Assembly (NCBI GenBank): GCA_020848905.1
Contig: JADLHG010000043.1
Coordinates: forward strand, 46,760-110,759
From: Deltaproteobacteria bacterium
GTDB taxonomy: Bacteria; Myxococcota_A; Polyangia; GCA-2747355; JADLHG01
DNA: 64,000 bases
Direction: 5' to 3'
Within the stretch, counting starts at the first letter, position 1. Each line of letters begins with the position of its first letter. The notes beneath the pieces were generated by a model. The model saw only the letters and a program-made list of their open reading frames with translations, did no database searches and was not told the origin of the DNA. Position numbers and translations under genes: made by a program. Below are positions 10,847 through 19,799 of the stretch, piece by piece.

Positions 10847-10966
10847 TAGGTCGGGAAGCCCATCCGCTGCACGCCGCGCACCACCGGAATTTCTGTATCC
10901 CACATCACGCCGAACCGTGACAGAGCCGGCGGCAGCGGCTAGGATGAACCCGGAGTCGGAGACCGC

Positions 10967-11530
10967 ATGTCCATCGCAACTCGCCAAATTCTCTCCGCGT
11001 TCGTCCTCGCGTCGGCCAGTCTGCTGCCCCGCGCCGCGAGCGCGGCCCCCGAGGTCGGCAAGCCCTTGCCCGATTTCGCGCTCCGCGATCGGGAGGGCGC
11101 GCTGGTCAGCGTTTCGCACCTGGCCTACCCGGGCCCGGCGGATCCGCGTCGGCCCAAGCACGTCGTGCTGCTGGACTTCTTTCGTACCGACTGCAAACCG
11201 TGCGTCGCGTCATTGCCGAAGCTCGTCGAGCTGCATAAGAAGTATGGGCAGCGGGGGCTCAAGGTGATCATGGTGGCGCTGCACGAGGACGACGACGGCG
11301 CCGAGAAGCTCGCCGAGTTCCTGCAGCGCAACCCCGTCCCCTTCACCGTGCTCGAGGACCCGTACGGCGTGGCCGCGGGCAAGTACGTCAAGGGGCCGAA
11401 GGGCGTGACGTTGCCGGCGCTCTTTCTCGGGGATCGGGAGGGCGTGCTCCGCGGACGATGGGGCTTCGTGGACGGGACCGAGCAGCGCAAGCTCGGCGGA
11501 GCGATCGAGGGGTATCTCAAGTCGAAGTAG
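10967..11530 (+). CDS. TlpA/ResA-like exported thioredoxin-fold protein, 187 aa
   Basis: A signal peptide (residues 1-27, ending ASA-A) precedes a redoxin/TlpA fold. The active-site motif is CKPC at C76-C79, in the context LLDFFRTDCKPCVASLPKL, followed by helix and the KVIMVALHEDDD strand and the cis-Pro region VTLPALFL. Family members are periplasmic disulfide reductases involved in cytochrome c maturation or oxidative protection. This could serve the CxxCH protein at 3514 or the many Cys-rich exported proteins here, but that is inference. The ATG has a GGAG site. The next gene starts 37 bp downstream, suggesting an operon with two lipoproteins. Confidence 0.85.
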   Translation: MSIATRQILSAFVLASASLLPRAASAAPEVGKPLPDFALRDREGALVSVSHLAYPGPADPRRPKHVVLLDFFRTDCKPCVASLPKLVELHKKYGQRGLKVIMVALHEDDDGAEKLAEFLQRNPVPFTVLEDPYGVAAGKYVKGPKGVTLPALFLGDREGVLRGRWGFVDGTEQRKLGGAIEGYLKSK

Positions 11531-11567
11531 CGGTTCCGGGCGAAGGTAGCGGTCGGCAGGGACATCC

Positions 11568-12239
11568 ATGACCACGCGAGGACGTGCGAGAACGGAGGGG
11601 GTACGAGCTCGCGAGGGGGCCACGCTGCTCCTGCTCGCGGGCCTCGCCCTCGTCGGGTGCTCGAACTTCAAGCAGTTCAAGGCCTACGTTCCGACGGCGA
11701 TGCCGCAGCCCGGCGCTGCGCGCTTCACGGTGAAGCTGAACGTCTGGAACGCCCCCGACGAGTTCACGATCTATCCGCGGCGGCTGCACCCCGACAGGTA
11801 TCGCCGGGAGATCCGGGACTACGTGAAGGAGAGCCTCTCGGCCGAGCTGCGCCAGGTGGGCTTCCGGCTCACGGAGACCGTGGCGCCGGGGGTCGTGATC
11901 GTGGACGCGCACGTCAATCAGTTCGACCTCGGCTACGAGAAAGCCTGGTGGACCACGGCCGTGGCCTTCGTGGGGTACAGCAAGGTGAAGGTGGGCGCGG
12001 TGGCCGACGTCACGATCGAGGCCGTGATGCCGAAGCGCGGGGACAGGTACCGGCGCCGCTTCATGGCGCGCAGCGAGTATCAGGCGCGCCTGCTCTGGCT
12101 CGGCTTCTTCCTGCCGATCCTGCCGCTCCCCATCTCGGGCTTCTACGACGAGGCGGAGCAGGTGGCGATCGTCTCGAACGACTGCTTTCGTCGGGTCGCG
12201 CTCTCTCTCGAGGAGCTGGTGCGCAACTATGGCAGCTGA
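11568..12239 (+). CDS. Lipoprotein of unknown function, 223 aa
   Basis: The protein has a long basic N-region, then LLLLAGLALVGC with lipobox cysteine at 31. The mature part begins with VKLNVWNAPDEFTIYPRR, has an alternating strand/helix pattern (a helix around ESLSAELRQVGF) and a second hydrophobic segment near LLWLGFFLPILPLPISGFY. The layout resembles small outer-membrane-associated lipoproteins of the DUF4410/YajG kind, but no signature is clear enough to name it. Its stop codon overlaps the start of the next gene by 11 bases, so the two products are translationally coupled and may work together. Confidence 0.65.
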   Translation: MTTRGRARTEGVRAREGATLLLLAGLALVGCSNFKQFKAYVPTAMPQPGAARFTVKLNVWNAPDEFTIYPRRLHPDRYRREIRDYVKESLSAELRQVGFRLTETVAPGVVIVDAHVNQFDLGYEKAWWTTAVAFVGYSKVKVGAVADVTIEAVMPKRGDRYRRRFMARSEYQARLLWLGFFLPILPLPISGFYDEAEQVAIVSNDCFRRVALSLEELVRNYGS

Positions 12240-12927
12240 TCGCGAAGCCTCGAGGCGGAAGGTGCTCGTCGCGCGCGTGACGGTCGCGGTGGTGGGACTC
12301 GTCGTGACGCTCGGCTGCGTGACCCGCCGGATGGGACACCTGCACAAGGATCTCGAGCTCAGCGCGCAGTGGGACCGCATCGGACCGGCGCCCACGCCCA
12401 TGGTGGCGGGCTGGCCGGGGGCCGGGCCGGGGGCGGGGATCGCCGGCGTCGGTCAAGGCGGGTGGGGCGTGAGGACGCCGGGGCCTGCGGTGCTCGTGCG
12501 TCGACCGGCGAGCGAACGTCCGATCGTGGCGGTCTTCGATGTGGAGGATCGCGGGGCAGGGCTGGCCGACGAGACGCGCGTGCGCTTTGGCGACTACATC
12601 GCCACGCAGCTCGCCGCGACGGGGCGCTATCAGGTGGTCCCGCGGGATCAGCTCAAGCAGCGACTGCGTGACCAGAAGAAGGACTCCTACAAGGCCTGCT
12701 ACGAGCAGTCGTGCCAGATCGAGATCGGGCGCGAGATCGCCGCGCAGAAGTCGCTCTCGTCGCAGGTCATGCGGCTCGGCTCTCGCTGCACGGTCACCTC
12801 GGTGATCTACGACCTCAAGCGGTCGGTGAGCGAAGGCGGCGCCACGAGCGAGGGGGGTTGCACCGAGGACGACATCGTCTCCTCGCTGCGCACGGTGGTG
12901 GCGAAGCTGTCCCCGACCGCGAAGTAG
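12229..12927 (+). CDS. CsgG/TolB-N-like lipoprotein, paralogue of the 55421-56173 gene, 232 aa
   Basis: The lipobox is TLGC (C30). After a Gly/Pro-rich linker, residues about 98-230 form an alpha/beta domain beginning IVAVFDVED and containing a helix plus RYQVVPRDQL. This is the layout of CsgG/LpoB/TolB N-terminal domains, which pair FDVED-like strands with a later VVPRDQL strand. Four cysteines (CYEQSC, SRC, GGC) are conserved with the paralogue at 55421-56173. The gene overlaps the preceding lipoprotein gene. A role as an outer-membrane-anchored periplasmic component is inferred; function is unknown. Confidence 0.72.
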   Translation: MAADREASRRKVLVARVTVAVVGLVVTLGCVTRRMGHLHKDLELSAQWDRIGPAPTPMVAGWPGAGPGAGIAGVGQGGWGVRTPGPAVLVRRPASERPIVAVFDVEDRGAGLADETRVRFGDYIATQLAATGRYQVVPRDQLKQRLRDQKKDSYKACYEQSCQIEIGREIAAQKSLSSQVMRLGSRCTVTSVIYDLKRSVSEGGATSEGGCTEDDIVSSLRTVVAKLSPTAK

Positions 12928-12970
12928 ACGCTCTCGCCGCGACCCATCCCGTCGGGCTTCGTCGCGCGGC

Positions 12971-13891
12971 TCAGCGCGGGCCGGGGAGCGGGACGGCGTC
13001 GCTCGCCTCTAGGCCCTCCCAGCGGTCGTGCGTGTAGACCGCGAGCTCGTCTCCGCGGGCGAAGCCGCAGAGGCTGATGCCGAGCCGCCGGGCGGTGGTC
13101 ACGGCGGCCTCCGAGGGTGCGCTGACGGCGACGACCAGCCCGAGGCGTGCGCGCGCGGCCTTCACCACCATCTCGAGGCTCGCCCGGCCGCTCAGGATCA
13201 CGCCGAGCTCGGCGAGCGGCAGGGCCTCGGCGAGCGCTCGCCCGATCACCTTGTCGAGCGCGCTGTGGCGGCCCAGGTCCTCGCCCACCACGAGCAGCTC
13301 TCCGCGCGCGTCGAAGAGGCCCGCGGCGTGGCTGCCTCCCGTGAGCCGGAAGAGGGTCTGTCGCTTTCGCAGTCGCGCCGGCAGGGCGAAGAGCCGGTCG
13401 AGCGCGATCGCGGGGGCGCGCGGCGAGGACTCCAGCTCGGCGAGGAGCGCGTCCAGGTCGGCCCGGCCGCAGAGGCCGCACGCGGAGCTCACGACCAGGT
13501 TGCGGCGGACGACCCGCGTGGGCGGCGCCGCGAGCTCGACCGTGACGGTGTTTCCTCCGTCGCAGCCGGGCGAGATGCGTCGCACGTCGGCGAGGGAGCG
13601 CACGATCCCCTCGGCGAAGAGGAACCCGAGCGCGAGTTCGCGGTCCTCGCCCGGGGTGCGCATCACCGTGTAGCTCTCGCCCCCGGCCACCTGGATGAGC
13701 AGCGGCGCCTCGGCGAGGACCTGCCGGCGTTCGCGCGTGACGGGGGCCCCCGGCCGGTAGTGGAGGATGCCCACCTCGAGCGAGCGGCGCCCCACCGGAG
13801 CCGCGGCCTCGTGGCCGTCGCGCGCTGGGGCGTGCGCTGCGAGGGGAGCGTGGACGTCGCCGCGGCTATCGCGCGCCATGTCCGGCTCCAC
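12971..13891 (-). CDS. fdhD: FdhD, sulfurtransferase for formate dehydrogenase maturation
   Basis: FdhD receives sulfur from a cysteine desulfurase and passes it to the bis-MGD cofactor of formate dehydrogenase. The protein shows the family's CxxC sulfur-carrying loop (C138 and C141 in SSACGLCG), the conserved VMRTPGEDRELALGFLFAEGI segment, and GEDLGRHSALDKVIG and SGRASLEMVVKAA toward the C-terminus. Length (306 aa) is normal. The start at 13891 overlaps the end of the catalytic subunit gene by 26 bases, so the two are coupled. An in-frame ATG at 13879 is an alternative start. Its presence confirms that the neighbouring molybdo/tungsto-enzyme is a formate dehydrogenase. Confidence 0.94.
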   Translation of the reverse strand: MEPDMARDSRGDVHAPLAAHAPARDGHEAAAPVGRRSLEVGILHYRPGAPVTRERRQVLAEAPLLIQVAGGESYTVMRTPGEDRELALGFLFAEGIVRSLADVRRISPGCDGGNTVTVELAAPPTRVVRRNLVVSSACGLCGRADLDALLAELESSPRAPAIALDRLFALPARLRKRQTLFRLTGGSHAAGLFDARGELLVVGEDLGRHSALDKVIGRALAEALPLAELGVILSGRASLEMVVKAARARLGLVVAVSAPSEAAVTTARRLGISLCGFARGDELAVYTHDRWEGLEASDAVPLPGPR

Positions 13892-16694
13892 CGGGTTTCG
13901 CGGCCGGAAGCGGGTCCGCGACGTAGTACGACCCCGGAAAGCGCGAGGCGTCCTCGGGGGCGCCGTGCACGGGGTGCACCTCGACCGCGCACACCTTGTA
14001 CTCGGCGGTGCCGGTGATCGAATCGCCGTCGTCCACCGTGAGCAGGTTCGCGCGGGCCTCGGCGAAGTGGAGCGGCATCCACACGCAGCCGCGGCGCACC
14101 TGGCGCGAGAGGAGGGCCCGCACCTCCACGCGTCCGCGACGGGAGCGCACCTCGACCAGGGCTCCGGCCGCGATGCCGCGAGAGGCCGCGTCCGCGGGGT
14201 GTAGCTCCACGAAGGCCTCGGGCTGCTTCACGCGGAGCCCTACCGCGCGGCGGGTCTGCGTGGCGGCGTTGTAGTGGTAGAGCGTGCGCCCGGTGGAGAG
14301 GACGAGCGGGTACTGGTGGTCGGCCGGCTCCGCGGAGGGCCGGTATTCGACCGCCATGAACTGGCCCTTGCCGCGGGCGATGCCCCCCTCGTGCAGGAAG
14401 CGGGTCCCCGGGTGCTCGGGGGTGGGGCAGGGCCACTGCAGGCCCCCTTCGCGGTCGAGGCGCGCGTGGCTGATGCCGGCGAAGCGCGTCGCGCTCGCGG
14501 CCAGCTCGGCGTAGACCGCTTCGGCGCTGGCGTAGCTCCATGCCGCCCCGAGGTGGTTCGCGAGGGCTACGAGGATCTGCCAGTCCTCGCGCGCCTGGCC
14601 GGGTGGCTCCACGGCCTTGCGCACGCGCTGCACGCGCCGCTCGGTGTTGGTGAAGACGCCGTCCTTCTCGGCGAAGCAGGTGGCGGGCAGGATCACGTCG
14701 GCGAAGCGGGCCGTCTCGTTGAGGAAGATGTCCTGCAGCACGAGGAACTCGACCCGGTTCAGCCCCTCCTCGAGGCGCGAGACGTTGGGCTCCGACAGCA
14801 CGAGGTCCTCGCCCATCACGAACAGTCCGCGAATTTTCCCGCCGACCTCCTTCATCATCTCGTTCAGGTTCAAGCCGCGCGTCGTGGGGAGCGCGCAGCC
14901 CCAGGCGGCCTCGAACGCGGCGCGCGTGGAGGGGTCGTCCGCGCGCTGGTAGCCGGGGTAGAAGACGGGCGTGGCGCCGGCGTCGTTCGCGCCCTGCACG
15001 TTGTTCTGGCCGCGCAGCGGATTCATCCCGGCGGAGGGCCTGCCCAGGTGGCCGGTCATCAGCACCAGGTTCGCCAGCGCGTAGACGTTGTCGGTGCCGT
15101 GCGTGTGCTCGGTGATGCCGAGCGTGTAGTAGATGCCGGCGCGGGCCGTGGTGGCGTACTCGCGGGCGGTCTGGCGAATGGCCTCGGCCGGCACGCCGGT
15201 GACCGTCTCGGCCTCCTCCGGCGTGTAGCGCGCGACGGCCTCGCGCACGGCGGCGAAGCCCTCCGTCTGCTCGGCGATGAAGCGCGCGTCGGTCAGGCCT
15301 TCGGTCACGATCACGTGGGCCAGGGCGTTCAGCAGCCAGACGTCGGTGCCCGGGCGGAGCTGCAGGTGGCGCGTGGCGACGGTCGTGAGCCAGACGGCCC
15401 GGGGGTCCGCGACGACGAGCGTGGCCCCGCGTCGAACCGCGCGCTTCATCTCCATCGCGATGATGGGATGCGCCTCGGTGGTGTTGCTGCCGATCACGAA
15501 CAGGAAGTCGGCGTCTCGAATCTCACCGATGGAGTTCGTCATCGCGCCGGCGCCGAACGTGGTGACCAGACCGGCCACCGTGGGGGCGTGTCAGGTGGCC
15601 GCGCATTGGTGGATGTTGTTCGTGCCCAGCACGGCTCGTGCGAGCTTCTGCGCGAGGTAGTTCTCCTCGCCCGTGCAGCGCGACGACGAGACGATCCCGA
15701 GGCTGTCGGCGCCGTGGCGGGCCTTCACGCCGAGAAGTCCGTCGGCCGCGCGCCGGAGCGCCTCGTCCCAGCTCGCCTCGCGGAGCGTGCCGTCCTCCGC
15801 GCGCACGAGCGGGGTCGTGAGACGATCGGGATGGTCGATGAAGTCGTAGGCGAAGCGCCCCTTCACGCACAGGTTGCCGTCGTTGGTCGTGGTGCCGGGG
15901 GGCGGAGAGAGGACGCGGAGGACCTTGCCCCGGCCGTCGTGGCCGCCGCGGTCCACCTCGAGGTCGAGCTGGCAGCCGACCCCGCAGTAGTTGCAGGTGG
16001 TGCGCACCTGCTCGAGCTTTCCGACCGGCGGGCCGTAGGCGAGCGGGAGCTTCTCGGCCATGGCTCCCGTCGGACAGACGTCGATGCAGCCGCCGCAGAG
16101 CTCGCAGCTCGAGTCGAGGAGCGAGACATTGTCGGCGGTGGCGATGGTGGTGTGCGAGCCGCGGCCGGCGAGGGTGATCGCGCTGACGCCTTCGACCTCC
16201 TCGCAGTAGCGCGTGCAGCGGGCGCAGAGGATGCAGAGCTCGGGGCGAAAGCGGATGTAGGGGTTGCGATCCCCGTCGCGGCCCGCGCGCTGGGGTGCGA
16301 GCCGCGGCCAGTCGGTCGGTGCGGCCGTCGCGGCGGCCCAGGTGTGGACTTCGCTCGGCGAAAGGACGCGGTCGGTCTCGCCGGCCGCGGGGTGATCGGC
16401 GAGGTAGAGCGCGAAGAGGGCCCGGCGGTGACGCAGCACCCGCTCGCTGGCGGTCTGCACCTCGAGGCCCGAGCTGGCCGGGGTGGCGCACGACGGGGCG
16501 AGGCGCCGCTGGCCGGCGACCTCTACCAGGCAGCTCCGGCAGGCGCCGGCCGGGGCGAGGCGCGGGTCGTGGCAGAGCGTGGGGATCTCGCGTCCCGCGC
16601 GCCGGGCCACCTCGAGCAGCGTCTCTCCCGGGGCGAAGGCGACGCGTTCACCGTCGAGCAGCAGGGTCTTGGTCGGGTCGTCGGGGTGGCTCAT
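13866..16694 (-). CDS. fdhA: Formate dehydrogenase catalytic subunit, selenoprotein (Sec368), 942 aa
   Basis: The enzyme oxidises formate to CO2 at a Mo/W-bis-MGD centre. Ferredoxin-type [2Fe-2S] ligands are C41, C52, C55 and C69; two [4Fe-4S] sites are C154/157/160/164 and C197/200/203/207; the catalytic-domain cluster starts at C234/C237/C241. The frame is interrupted only by TGA at 15593-15591, in the context NNIHQCAAT-U-HAPTVAGL, exactly where Sec sits in selenium-dependent FdhA/FdhF, and a SECIS-like hairpin follows. Sequence on both sides matches one continuous protein. Unlike NuoG and many FdhA proteins, residues 83-150 contain no cysteine, so the His-ligated cluster is absent. The ATG overlaps the upstream subunit's stop (ATGA). 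Sec insertion requires SelA, SelB and tRNA-Sec encoded elsewhere. Confidence 0.93.
15561..15593 (-). promoter_or_regulatory. Selenocysteine UGA codon and bacterial SECIS hairpin
   Basis: The UGA is at 15593-15591. After an 11-base spacer, GGUGGCC (15579-15573) pairs with GGUCACC (15567-15561), seven pairs including one G-U, closing the loop GGUCU. E. coli fdhF has the same spacer length and the same GGUCU apical loop, which SelB recognises. The bulged U of the E. coli stem is not evident. Confidence 0.88.
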
Positions 16695-18283
16695 GGCGTG
16701 GCGAGCTCCTCGGGAAAGTGCGCCAGGATCGAAGTCAGGGGCAAGGCGGCCGTCTGGCCGAGGCCGCAGATCGAGGCCTCGCCCATCTCCCAGGCCACCT
16801 CGCCGAGCTGCGCGAGCGCGTCGCGGGCACGCGGCGGATCGTTCGTTCGCGCCTCGAGGAAGCGGTCCACCGCCTCGCGCAGGAAGCGGGTGCCGATGCG
16901 GCACGGGGCGCACTGCCCGCAGCTCTCCTCCTCGAAGAAGGCGAGCTGCTGGCGGGCGGCCCAGACGAGGTCGACGGTGTCGTTCAGGACCACGACCCCC
17001 GCCGAGCCGAGCATCGACCCCGCCTGCGCGAGCGCTGCGAAGTCGAGCGGCCGCGTGCGTTCGTGTGCGGGAAGGAAGCCGGAGCTCGCTCCACCCGGCG
17101 AGAAGGCGCGCAGCTCGCCGACGTAGCCGCCGGCCGCGGCCACGAGCTCGTCGAGGCAGACGCCGAGCGGCAGCTCGTAGACGCCCGGATACGCGACGTG
17201 CCCGGAGACGCAGTAGAGCTTCGTGCCGGCCCCCGTGCGACCGAGGGCGGAGAACCACGCGGGCCCGCGCTCGAGGATCGCCGGCACGCAGGCGATCGTT
17301 TCCACGTTGTGCACGAGAGTCGGCTTGCCGAAGAGCCCGCGCTCCGTCGGATACGGGGGCTTGAGGCGCGGCATCCCCCGCTTCCCCTCGAGCGCCTCGA
17401 GGAGGGCCGTCTCCTCGCCGCAGATGTACGCCCCGTGCCCCGCGTGAAGCTCGAAGGTCAGCCCCGGGTAGCAGGCGCGCCGCTCGGCCTCGGCGACCGC
17501 GGCGGCGAGCGCCTGCCACGGGGCCCGAAACTCGCCGCGCAGGTAACAATAGATGGACCGCGCGCCGACGGCGGACGCCGCGATGGCCAGCCCCTCGACG
17601 ACGAGGTCCGGACGACGCACGAGGAGCTCGCGGTCCTTGAAGGTCCCGGGCTCGCCCTCGTCCGCGTTGAGCACCACATAGCGCACCGGCTCGGGCTGGC
17701 TCGCCACGGCCCGCCACTTCGTGCCGGCGGGAAAGCCCGCGCCGCCACGACCCTGGAGCCCCGAGGCGGCGATCGCGTCGAACACGCGCTCCGGGCCCAG
17801 CGCGAGGGCCTGGGCGAAGGCCGCGCCCAAAGGGCGTGGGGCCTGGTGCAGTCCGAACACGGTGGGCGAGGGGTCGGCGTGGCGGGCCGGCGGTGTCGGT
17901 TCGGCGGAGCGCAGCGCCTCGAGGGCGGCTCCGGCCGCGGCGAGGCCCTCGGCCTCGAGCCCGACGAGCGGGGTGCGGTCGCGGAGCGCGGCCACGGGGG
18001 CGTCGCAGGCGGCCAGACACGAACACCCTGCCGCCGGCAGTCCCTGGGCCTTCGCCTGCGCGAGGAGCTCCGCCGCGCCCCGTAGCTGACAGGAGAGCCC
18101 CTGGCAGATCCGCAGCCGGACCTCCGGCTCGGCGAGCAGGTGGAAGAACGTGGCCACGCCGTGGACCTGCGCCTCGGGGACGCCGGTTTCGCGGCCCACC
18201 TCGCGGGCCACGCCCGGTCGATCTCCCCCGGCGTCGCGAATCGCCTCGGGCACGCTCGCCCGTCCTCTGCGCCGCTCGTCCAT
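16691..18283 (-). CDS. fdhB: Fused NuoE-NuoF-type NADH-binding subunit of formate dehydrogenase, 530 aa
   Basis: This subunit passes electrons between the catalytic subunit and NAD. The N-terminal ~125 residues are a NuoE-like thioredoxin-fold [2Fe-2S] domain with ligands C60/C65 and C89/C93. From about residue 140 it is NuoF: FMN/NADH motifs GRGGAGFPAGTKW (178-190) and NADEGEPGTFKDREL, then GAYICGEETALLEALEGKRG, an SLBB-type segment, and [4Fe-4S] ligands C455/C458/C461 with C506. In most complexes NuoE and NuoF are separate proteins, so this is a fusion. The ATG at 18283 has a GGAG site; the longer open frame upstream is not family sequence. The stop overlaps the fdhA start (ATGA), indicating a stoichiometric complex. 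Confidence 0.92.
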   Translation of the reverse strand: MDERRRGRASVPEAIRDAGGDRPGVAREVGRETGVPEAQVHGVATFFHLLAEPEVRLRICQGLSCQLRGAAELLAQAKAQGLPAAGCSCLAACDAPVAALRDRTPLVGLEAEGLAAAGAALEALRSAEPTPPARHADPSPTVFGLHQAPRPLGAAFAQALALGPERVFDAIAASGLQGRGGAGFPAGTKWRAVASQPEPVRYVVLNADEGEPGTFKDRELLVRRPDLVVEGLAIAASAVGARSIYCYLRGEFRAPWQALAAAVAEAERRACYPGLTFELHAGHGAYICGEETALLEALEGKRGMPRLKPPYPTERGLFGKPTLVHNVETIACVPAILERGPAWFSALGRTGAGTKLYCVSGHVAYPGVYELPLGVCLDELVAAAGGYVGELRAFSPGGASSGFLPAHERTRPLDFAALAQAGSMLGSAGVVVLNDTVDLVWAARQQLAFFEEESCGQCAPCRIGTRFLREAVDRFLEARTNDPPRARDALAQLGEVAWEMGEASICGLGQTAALPLTSILAHFPEELATP

Positions 18284-18362
18284 GCAGGGCTCCGGTTCAC
18301 GCCGTACGGTGAATTTCGGCGTTCGAAGTGTAGCAGAGGTGGGAGGGGGCGGCCCCGGGCCC

Positions 18363-18737
18363 TCAGGGCTTCCCGCTGTCCCCATCGGGGACCATCGTGT
18401 CGGCCAGGCACTCGGGGCAGTACGCGGCGCGGGACCTGTGCCCGCAGACCCGGCAGCGGCGGAGCGGCTCCGTCTCGGCCGCTGCGCTCGCCTCGCCGTC
18501 CTCGCCGCCGTCTCCGTGCCGCTGGCGACAGGCGCCGTCGCAGGCCCGCCGGCGCGTGGCCTCCGCTTCACGGTGCTCGACCGAGTCCACGAACTTGCGG
18601 AGCGTCCAGAGGAGAGACATGTAGCTGATCGTGAGGGGTCGCGCGAAGCGGGTCAAGGCGGGAGTGCGCTGTGTCAGGAGGTACGCCGGAGAGAGCCTGG
18701 CGGTGCCAACCTCGACCGCCTGGTCCTCGAAGCTCAC
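18363..18737 (-). CDS. Small zinc-ribbon protein, 124 aa
   Basis: The C-terminus has two knuckles, CRVCGHRSRAAYCPECL, spaced as a zinc ribbon. The middle is charged and His/Cys-containing (CDGACRQRHGDGG). I chose the GTG at 18737 because it overlaps the preceding lipoprotein's stop as GTGA, a coupling mode also seen at 37508. An internal ATG at 18620 would give 85 aa. It ends 79 bp before fdhB. A role in formate dehydrogenase assembly is possible from position only; the family is not recognised. Confidence 0.55.
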   Translation of the reverse strand: MSFEDQAVEVGTARLSPAYLLTQRTPALTRFARPLTISYMSLLWTLRKFVDSVEHREAEATRRRACDGACRQRHGDGGEDGEASAAAETEPLRRCRVCGHRSRAAYCPECLADTMVPDGDSGKP

Positions 18738-19618
18738 AGTGCGAGGGGCGGCTCCCAGCACTCGCTCTCGTAGTTCTTCCGGAAGTACTTGCCGGGCAGG
18801 AGCTCCACCTCGAGGGGGCCCGAGCCGCTCTGGCCCGTGTACTTGCCGTCGAGCTTCTTGCCCGTCGGGGCCTCGAGCGCTGCAGGGAGCGTGAGCTTCA
18901 CGGCCACTCCGGGGTCGAGGGAGGCGGCGAGCACGAACCGCGACTCCAGAGTTTCACCCTCCTTCGTCTGTGGCACGGGCGCACCGAGAGGCATCCAGCT
19001 TCCGCCGCTTCGGCGACTCGCTTGCAGAGTGACCGTCGACGCGAGGACGACTTCAGAGTACTTGACGCTCACGGCATCGATGCTCGAGCCGACGCCCGCC
19101 TGCACTGTGCCAAAGCAGATCCTGCGGACCCGCGGCAGAGAACCGACGTGAAACAGCGTGACCTCTCGCGACGGCGCGATGACCCCGTCCTTACGCACGG
19201 TGAGGACGTAGTCCTGATCCACGGTGAAGCTGGGGTCCGCGCTGAACTCCACTTCCACTCGCCCACTCCGTGCCGCGCGGACCTTCCACGAGCCCGGGAC
19301 GAGACCCTTGCTGTTCCTGGCGGCAACGGTGGTTACCGAGGAGAAACGCGCGAAGGCGTCCGCGTCAGTAATGCCGCCGGAGGGCCAGAGATGAACGAGA
19401 AGCTTCTCATCCGGCGCGTGATTGCTGGACAGATGCGCGACCCAGAGGTCGGCGGTGACGTAGGGTCCAGGCCTGCCGTCGCCGGACACGGGCGAGCCCT
19501 CGGAGAGAGCCTGTCGCACGTCGGTGTTGGAGGAGCCGGCGTCCGCGCCAGGGTTTCCGTTCGCCTTGCAGGCGGAGGCAAGGACGCCGACCAGGAGAGC
19601 GAGACTGATCTTCGACAT
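18734..19618 (-). CDS. Lipoprotein with Ig-like (SbsA/Big-type) domain, 294 aa
   Basis: The lipobox is ASAC (C17), with a GGAGG site upstream of the ATG. The mature protein starts with an Asp/Gly/Ser-rich linker and continues as beta-strand-rich sequence. A stretch around VAHLSSNHAPDEKLLVHLWP and a later VDAVSVKYSEVVLASTVTL-like segment look like bacterial Ig-like folds. A surface or periplasmic structural role is inferred. No catalytic motif is visible. It heads the minus-strand run leading to the formate dehydrogenase genes, but a functional link is not evident. Confidence 0.65.
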   Translation of the reverse strand: MSKISLALLVGVLASACKANGNPGADAGSSNTDVRQALSEGSPVSGDGRPGPYVTADLWVAHLSSNHAPDEKLLVHLWPSGGITDADAFARFSSVTTVAARNSKGLVPGSWKVRAARSGRVEVEFSADPSFTVDQDYVLTVRKDGVIAPSREVTLFHVGSLPRVRRICFGTVQAGVGSSIDAVSVKYSEVVLASTVTLQASRRSGGSWMPLGAPVPQTKEGETLESRFVLAASLDPGVAVKLTLPAALEAPTGKKLDGKYTGQSGSGPLEVELLPGKYFRKNYESECWEPPLAL

Positions 19619-19775
19619 GGTTGGCCTCCTTCACACGGGCAGGTTAACCCGTCGAGCGGTAGATCTCGCGGAGCGGCGTGCGGCGGATCGCGCCGGCTCG
19701 GGAAGCGGGTCATAGACTGAGCGGAAGACCCAAGGAGAGGCCGTGCGCGTTCCCCACCGGGATGGCCGCGGTCCC

Positions 19776-19799
19776 TTAGGAGGCTGGCCAGCCTCCTTA
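19776..19799. repeat. Minimal palindromic copy of the 62.5-kb inverted-repeat element
   Basis: The core GGAGGCTGGCCAGCCTCC (19779-19796) is a perfect 18-bp palindrome flanked by TTA on both sides. It equals the outer arms of the element at 62530-62694 joined without its interior. The right TTA provides the TAA stop of the minus-strand gene that ends at 19797, so it may also act as a transcription terminator. Confidence 0.75.

Noticed and set aside
15591..15593. Nonsense mutation or sequencing error in the formate dehydrogenase gene
   Set aside because: The codon is UGA at the exact Sec position, both flanks are intact family sequence in the same frame and a matching SECIS hairpin follows.
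14274..17126. A 950-codon plus-strand frame opposite the formate dehydrogenase genes
   Set aside because: Shadow frame; all Fe-S and Mo-cofactor motifs lie on the minus strand.
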